This document shows, piece by piece, positions 6,790 to 10,868 of a stretch of 10,868 nt of DNA (its first letter is position 1; every line of letters starts with the position of its first letter). Position numbers and translations under genes: made by a program. Source of the DNA: MGR-bin208 sp043779285. GTDB lineage: Bacteria; Bacteroidota; Bacteroidia; Chitinophagales; Chitinophagaceae. The notes under the pieces are model-generated. The model did not search any database, was not told the DNA's origin, and worked only from the letters and a program-made list of their open reading frames with translations. The stretch covers positions 1 to 10,868 of the forward strand of contig JAYWEL010000124.1 of assembly GCA_043779285.1 (NCBI GenBank), given 5' to 3'.

Positions 6790-7012
6790 ACCATGGAGTT
6801 GAAATTGCAACATATTTTATTGGGAGTTAACCAATTTTTATATTATTCAATCTGAAATATAATTTATGTTTGATTAAAAGCAATTTTGTAAACTTTGCAT
6901 TCACTTGCCTAATTGATATATTTATTCCGAGAATGCGTATCTTATTATACAGAACTTAGTTTAGTATATTTGATGCCAGAAGATCCTAATTACAACCTAT
7001 CAAATATTTTAC
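6790..7012 (+). promoter_or_regulatory. Leader with two -7-like boxes before the regulator gene
   Basis: This AT-rich stretch has no gene. Two exact TAnnTTTG motifs read toward the response-regulator gene: TATGTTTG at 6865-6872 and TATATTTG at 6965-6972. The second lies 40 nt before the start codon and is the better candidate, predicting a leader of about 34 nt. Neither has a convincing TTTG 19-21 nt upstream; the second has only TTA there. No hairpin or riboswitch was recognised. Confidence 0.45.
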
Positions 7013-7645
7013 ATGAAAAAATTTTTAATTGCTGACGACCACGCCATAGTTCGAAAAGGCATCAAGCAAATTTTAATTGAAGAATTTCCATTTGCGGAAG
7101 TGGAAGAAGTAGCTGATGCGGAAGAGTTGATTAAAAAATCCATGTCTGGTGATTGGGATGTTATTATTTCAGACTTATCGATGCCCGGCAGAAGTGGATT
7201 GGATGCACTGATTCAGATAAAACAATTACACCCGGATATTCCAGTATTGATTCTCAGCATGCACCCGGAAGAACAATATGCCATTCGAGTTTTAAAAGCC
7301 GGAGCTTCGGGTTATTTAAGTAAAGAACTTGCGCAAAGCGAATTGATAAATGCCGTAAAAAATATATTCAGCGGTAAGAGATATATTTCTTCTTCATTGG
7401 CAGAGCACCTGGCCGGTCAATTGGATAAAGATAAATCAGAACAACTGCCTCATGAGGGCTTGTCTGTAAGAGAGTTTGAAGTATTGAAACATCTGGCAGT
7501 TGGTGTATCTGTTTCGGAAATTGCCAGTAATCTTACTTTAAGTATAACTACGGTTAGTACATACCGTTCAAGAATTTTAAATAAAATGAATATGAAAACA
7601 AATGCAGATTTAACCTTATACTGCATTACACAGAAACTCATCTAA
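7013..7645 (+). CDS. NarL/FixJ-family response regulator
   Basis: Cytoplasmic transcription factor of a two-component system, 210 aa. The receiver domain (about residues 1-120) has the acidic pair D8/D9, phospho-acceptor D54 in IISDLSMPG, S82 in LSMHP and K104 in YLSKE, all expected for an active receiver. After a linker, a LuxR-type helix-turn-helix spans about 146-210, beginning GLSVREFEVLKHLAVG and including TLSITTVSTYRSRILNKM. Phosphorylation at D54 should promote dimerisation and DNA binding. The ATG at 7013 starts the receiver directly. A Bacteroidota -7 box (TATATTTG) lies 40 nt upstream. The kinase gene follows on the same strand after 264 bp; NarL-type regulators usually pair with HisKA_3 kinases, which is what that gene encodes. 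Target genes are unknown. Confidence 0.95.
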   Translation: MKKFLIADDHAIVRKGIKQILIEEFPFAEVEEVADAEELIKKSMSGDWDVIISDLSMPGRSGLDALIQIKQLHPDIPVLILSMHPEEQYAIRVLKAGASGYLSKELAQSELINAVKNIFSGKRYISSSLAEHLAGQLDKDKSEQLPHEGLSVREFEVLKHLAVGVSVSEIASNLTLSITTVSTYRSRILNKMNMKTNADLTLYCITQKLI

Positions 7646-7713
7646 TCTTCCACATATTTACTATCCCCTTACCAAATGTAGTTTTCCTGCTACACAGTCA
7701 TCGAATTTCATGT

Positions 7714-7767
7714 ACAAAATAATTCCATTTTGTTCTAGGTCCTGAAACAAAATTTTCACGTTTTTTT
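7714..7767 (+). terminator. Weak AT-rich hairpins after the regulator gene
   Basis: ACAAAAT-N6-ATTTTGT (7714-7733) is a 7-bp hairpin. It is followed by TGAAA-N6-TTTCA (7743-7758) and then a run of seven T after CG. The second could be a weak terminator for the regulator transcript, but its stem is short and AT-rich. Confidence 0.25.
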
Positions 7768-7862
7768 ACATCGTGCTTTTACTATTGAGTCTCTAAATTT
7801 TATACTCCAATTGGGGAAATAGAAAATTATAGGCATCTCAAATTATAAAATCGATTAAGGAA

Positions 7863-7879
7863 AATAGGGTAATCCTATT
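7863..7879. promoter_or_regulatory. AATAGG-N5-CCTATT dyad before the kinase gene
   Basis: A perfect 6-bp inverted repeat with a 5-bp spacer, centred 39 bp before the kinase start codon. NarL-type regulators bind short dyads, so this is a candidate site for the neighbouring regulator. Only one copy was seen, and none before the regulator gene itself. Confidence 0.3.
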
Positions 7880-7909
7880 CGAAAAAATAATCCAATCAAA
7901 ATCAAACTT

Positions 7910-10063
7910 ATGAAAACTGTTGAAAAGGAAAAAACACTCAGACTTACAAATAATTTCTATTTGCTATTGATAACAGAAGATGGAAATATTCTGGATTCTA
8001 ACGAATATTTCAATCAAGATTTTTTTCATTCACAAAACACAAAAAAGAATTCGAATATTTATAATTTTTTGCATCCTACTTCAAATACAACTTTTAAAAC
8101 ATCCTTACAAACAGTCTTACATAAAAACTGCCCTTATACAACCAGTTTGCTGTTGAAAAATGAAATACTACATAAGCAGATTTGGGAGTTCAGGAAAATA
8201 ACGGTTTCATCCGTTGATTATTTTTTATGTTTTGGTACAGACGCAAGGGAAGACACATTAAGCATAGATCAATTGAATAAACAAAAAGCAGCATTCAATA
8301 AAATTAAAACCGGCATTTTTATTCATGAAAAACAATATGAAATTAGCGATGTTAATGATGATGCCACGCAATTACTATCTCATTCAGTTGATGAAATAAA
8401 AGGAAACTTTTATTATAAAAATTTATGGGCCGACAAAAACAATAATGGTACCCAGTCAACTGAGAATATTTCAAAAACAAAGACATTAAGTTGGCTCAAT
8501 GGGATAAATGATAATCGTATCTTTAACTTTCATTGTTTATCCATTCCTAATTCAAATTCAGAAATTGAGTACCCTTGTGTTACTTTTTTCTATGAAATAA
8601 AGAAAAGCCACTCTATGAAAAGAGTAGTGAGTAACCAACAATTTGAGTCCCTGTTTTCTGATTTTTTTTCAAAGTCAGGGTCCATGAAATGGATTGTTGA
8701 TGAACATGAAAATCTGTTTTTTGCAAACGATTCTTTCCTGAATTTCTTTAAGCTTCCAAAAACAGCTATTGATAAAAATCTGTTCGATATTTTCCCTGAC
8801 TCCATTGCCAAACTTTTCCATAGTGGTCATAAATATGTATTGGAAAATGATAACATACAAAATTATATCCAGCACTCCAGACAGGCAAATGGAAAAGAGT
8901 TTTTTTTATTGACAAACATATATGCTTTAGCATCTTCGGGTGTTACAAGATTAATTGCAGGAGAAGCTATTGATATTACCGACTCTACCAAAACAAAGAA
9001 AGAACTGGACAATGCGGTTGATCGTTTAAATATGATGACCAAAAGCACATCGGATTCAATATGGGAATGGAATATTAAAACAGGCGAAATATTCCGAAAT
9101 GAATCACTTCATAAATTAATTGGATATTTATCTATGGAGACAACTGATTTATCCTGGTGGTATGATCAGATTCATCCGGATGACAAAGAAAAAGTAGAAC
9201 AAAAAATCAGTTATACATTAAGTCATCATGAACAAGTTTGGGAACAGGAGTATCGGTTTAAATGCCGGGACGGAAGTTTTATGCAGGTATTTGACCGGGG
9301 ATATGTCATGTATGAATATGGTATACCAGTAAAAATGATTGGCACAATTCAGGATCTTTCAAAAATTAAAGCATTAGAAGAATACCTCTATTCAGAAAAA
9401 ATTCAAAATAAAAAAGACATTGCACAAACTATTATTTCAGTTCAGGAAAAAGAACGAACTAATCTTGGTCATGAATTGCATGACAATGTAAACCAGATAT
9501 TAATGGCTGCGAAACTGTATCTGGGTATGGTTCAAATAGATGATGCAGAAAAAAATGAAATGAAAGACAAAGCCGTTGAATATATTATGAATGCCATTGA
9601 AGAAATCAGGATTTTATCCAAAAAACTGGTTATCCCACAATTAAAAGATGGTAATCTAAAAACAAGTATCAATACATTGATCAAGGATATTGAGTTGACT
9701 ACCGGTTTAAAAATCGATTTCATCTATGAAGAAAAAGTGGAAGAAATGCTGCAAAATAAAAAATTAACCTTTTTCAGAATTGCACAGGAACAAATTAAAA
9801 ATATCATTAAACATAGTCAGGCAAGCCATGTAGAGATAAAAATCCTAGCATCAAATAAATATTATTTTTTATTACTGATAAAAGATAATGGTGTAGGATT
9901 TGATACCGGCCTTGTAAGAGAGGGAATCGGTTTATCCAATATTTTTGAACGTGCAAAACTTTATGATGGCTCAGTAACTATTAATTCCTCACCCGGAAAT
10001 GGTTGCGAATTAGTTGTAGAACTACCCAAGAGGCAAGATCGAATAGATTCAGAAAACATCTAA
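7910..10063 (+). CDS. Soluble multi-PAS histidine kinase (HisKA_3/HATPase_c)
   Basis: Sensor kinase of 717 aa with no transmembrane segment or signal peptide, so it should act in the cytoplasm. The N-terminal half appears to hold up to four PAS-like units: about 10-115 (weak), 126-232 (weak), 243-360 and 372-487. The last has PAS_3-type features (SIWEWNIKTGEIF, IHPDD, YRFKCRDGSF, GTIQDLS). A linker leads to the HisKA_3 dimerisation helices (about 500-575) with phospho-accepting H524 in HELHDNVNQ. The HATPase_c domain (about 615-706) has E627/N631 in the N box, DNGVGF (659-664) and GIGLSNI (672-678). All catalytic motifs are intact. It probably phosphorylates the NarL-type regulator encoded 264 bp upstream. 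The signal is unknown; PAS domains may bind a ligand or cofactor or mediate dimerisation. The ATG at 7910 is the first start and is 31 bp after an inverted repeat. Confidence 0.93.
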   Translation: MKTVEKEKTLRLTNNFYLLLITEDGNILDSNEYFNQDFFHSQNTKKNSNIYNFLHPTSNTTFKTSLQTVLHKNCPYTTSLLLKNEILHKQIWEFRKITVSSVDYFLCFGTDAREDTLSIDQLNKQKAAFNKIKTGIFIHEKQYEISDVNDDATQLLSHSVDEIKGNFYYKNLWADKNNNGTQSTENISKTKTLSWLNGINDNRIFNFHCLSIPNSNSEIEYPCVTFFYEIKKSHSMKRVVSNQQFESLFSDFFSKSGSMKWIVDEHENLFFANDSFLNFFKLPKTAIDKNLFDIFPDSIAKLFHSGHKYVLENDNIQNYIQHSRQANGKEFFLLTNIYALASSGVTRLIAGEAIDITDSTKTKKELDNAVDRLNMMTKSTSDSIWEWNIKTGEIFRNESLHKLIGYLSMETTDLSWWYDQIHPDDKEKVEQKISYTLSHHEQVWEQEYRFKCRDGSFMQVFDRGYVMYEYGIPVKMIGTIQDLSKIKALEEYLYSEKIQNKKDIAQTIISVQEKERTNLGHELHDNVNQILMAAKLYLGMVQIDDAEKNEMKDKAVEYIMNAIEEIRILSKKLVIPQLKDGNLKTSINTLIKDIELTTGLKIDFIYEEKVEEMLQNKKLTFFRIAQEQIKNIIKHSQASHVEIKILASNKYYFLLLIKDNGVGFDTGLVREGIGLSNIFERAKLYDGSVTINSSPGNGCELVVELPKRQDRIDSENI

Positions 10064-10424
10064 TTTTTTCAAGAGTCTATTTTTTTGCAAAAAGGCAGCT
10101 TAAAAAAGTTCCCAAAATATTGGCTGTGGAAGATTCCATATTTTTTCCAAATGACTATTAAGATTGTGCCCGTTCGAACGAAACGAAGCTGGGCAGACAG
10201 TACACTTGTTCACCTCGGTGTAATAACATCTCTATTCAGTTGTTGCTAATTACAAAACATAAAAAGTCGTCTCAAAAAACATTTTAACCGCATAGAACGC
10301 TATGTATTTGTAAAGTACACAGAGTACTATCCGTTAATAAACATTTCCATGTGCTCTTGGTGTTTTTTCTTTGTGTATTCTCTTCAGTTTACTTTTCTAA
10401 TGTTTGAGATAATCTCTTAAATAT
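10064..10424. other. Gene-free stretch with weak repeats
   Basis: No convincing reading frame is present. It holds a TTTTTGCAAAAA dyad soon after the kinase stop (10082-10093), the palindromic repeat at 10167-10195, and a degenerate purine-rich repeat on the minus strand (about 10348-10384) made of ACACAAAG-, ACACCAAG- and AGCACATG-like words. The latter resembles low-complexity repeats common in bacterial intergenic DNA. No promoter or RNA gene was recognised. Confidence 0.5.
10167..10195. repeat. Palindromic intergenic repeat (family of 48-75)
   Basis: TGCCC (10167-10171) pairs with GGGCA (10191-10195) and encloses the perfect dyad GTTCGAAC. It shares TGCCCGTYCGAACGRA with the hairpin at 48-75. 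The tandem units starting at 10425 carry a looser relative, TGCCTGTCCGAC. Confidence 0.55.
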
Positions 10425-10500
10425 GAATGCCTGTCCGACTTTAGGCGGAGCAGCCGAAGGAGCAATACGACTGAGTCCCGATAGCAAAGCGTATCGGAAT

Positions 10501-10580
10501 ACCTACTCTCCTGCATGGTTGTGCAGTACCATCGGCCATGAGGGGCTTAACCGCCGTGGATTATCAGTATGAGAAGAGTT
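10501..10580 (-). rRNA. 5S rRNA-like sequence, truncated (unit 1)
   Basis: Read on the minus strand, this contains the conserved 3' half of 5S rRNA in order: GTTAAGCCCCTCA, then GCCGATGGTACT, helix IV, and GGAGAGTAGGT. Helix IV can form as CTGCA-CAACCA-TGCAG. Upstream, CTCATACTGA corresponds to the usual CCCAUUCCGA, but a few extra bases follow it, and the first roughly 25 nt (5' strands of helices I and II) are absent. It is therefore probably a pseudogene or 5S-derived repeat rather than a working 5S gene. The homology is judged by eye from the known 5S consensus. Confidence 0.6.
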
Positions 10581-10696
10581 CCTAAGTTTTTTAACACATA
10601 AAAAAAGCCGGGTTCAATAAGAATGCCTGTCCGACTTTGGGCGGGGCAGCCGAAGGAGCAATGCGACTGAGTCCAGATAGCAAAGCGTATCGGAAT

Positions 10697-10778
10697 ACCT
10701 ACTCTCCCACATTGTTGTGTGAAGTACCATCGGCCATGAGGGGCTTATCCGCCACGGATTATAAGTATGAGAAGAGTT
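10697..10778 (-). rRNA. 5S rRNA-like sequence, truncated (unit 2)
   Basis: Same organisation as the first copy, with the GCCGATGGTACT and GGAGAGTAGGT blocks intact. Helix IV is CACA-CAACAA-TGTG, two of its pairs changed together relative to copy 1, plus a 2-nt insertion on its 5' side. The region before GATAAGCC has become a local hairpin, ATCCG-TGG-CGGAT, unlike normal 5S. The 5' quarter of 5S is missing, as in copy 1. Confidence 0.6.
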
Positions 10779-10868
10779 CTTAATTTTTTAACACATAAAA
10801 AAAGCCGGGTTAAAAAAGAATGCCTGTCCGACTTTAGGCGGAGCAGCCGAAGGAGCAATGCGACTGAG

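Larger units (their letters stand above)
10425..10868 (-). repeat. Tandem array of ~196-bp units with 5S rRNA-like core
   Basis: Units begin at 10425, 10621 and 10818, each with GAATGCCTGTCCGACTTT, giving periods of 196 and 197 bp. The third unit is cut by the window end. Units 1 and 2 differ at scattered positions. In minus-strand order each unit has AACCCGGCTTTTTTTATG, which looks like the right arm and T-tail of a terminator whose left arm is missing. A truncated 5S rRNA-like core follows. Next comes a hairpin, CCGATA-N8-TATCGG in unit 1 (10478-10497), one pair broken in unit 2. The unit ends with a GC-rich tail related to the TGCCCGTCCGAAC repeats. Multiple 5S copies after an rRNA operon lying to the right would explain the orientation, but this cannot be seen here. 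Confidence 0.9.

Noticed and set aside
7646..7909. Riboswitch or small RNA between regulator and kinase
   Set aside because: Only short AT-rich hairpins and one dyad; no recognisable aptamer core.
10425..10868. CRISPR array
   Set aside because: The period is 196-197 bp and the whole unit is repeated, with no short repeats separated by unique spacers.

Overview
The window looks like the chromosome of a member of the Bacteroidota, most likely Chitinophagales/Chitinophagaceae or a close relative. Four things point there: a DUF5916-type outer-membrane protein, a probable DUF6728 small membrane protein, SurE and LpxB as near neighbours, and a tRNA promoter matching the Bacteroidota pattern TTG-N19-TAnnTTTG exactly. 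Intergenic spaces are AT-rich and full of small palindromic repeats. The family-level placement is inference.

Layout. 1-201: gene-free, with a 7-bp simple repeat and GC-rich palindromes. 202-2646 (-): large secreted CBM9-like/DUF5916 protein. 2771-3520 (-): XRE-S24 (LexA/CI-like) repressor whose upstream region carries two matching dyads, a likely autoregulatory operator. 3632-5940 (+): probable operon of surE, a small three-helix membrane protein whose start overlaps surE by 19 bp, and lpxB (lipid A). 5937-6101 (-): small DUF6728-like membrane protein convergent with lpxB, with interlocked stop codons. 6136-6287: promoter, tRNA-Ala(GGC) and terminator, followed at 6334-6391 by a damaged second copy of the tRNA 3' end plus terminator. 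6391-6794: dispersed-type inverted-repeat elements, one partly duplicated in tandem. 7013-7645 (+) and 7910-10063 (+): a NarL-type response regulator and a soluble multi-PAS HisKA_3 histidine kinase, a plausible two-component pair. 10064-10424: gene-free, with weak repeats. 10425-10868: at least 2.3 tandem copies of a ~196-bp unit whose core is a truncated 5S rRNA-like sequence on the minus strand.

How the genes work together. surE, the small membrane gene and lpxB read in one direction without an obvious internal terminator and probably form a housekeeping/envelope operon. The kinase and regulator are the only clear signalling pair; the kinase has no membrane segment, so it should sense an intracellular signal. 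The S24 repressor keeps its autocleavage residues and may control itself and perhaps the DUF5916 gene downstream. There is no prophage, CRISPR array, defence island or complete insertion sequence. The most unusual material is non-coding: the 5S-like tandem array at the right edge, the duplicated tRNA tail, and the paired dyads before the S24 repressor.
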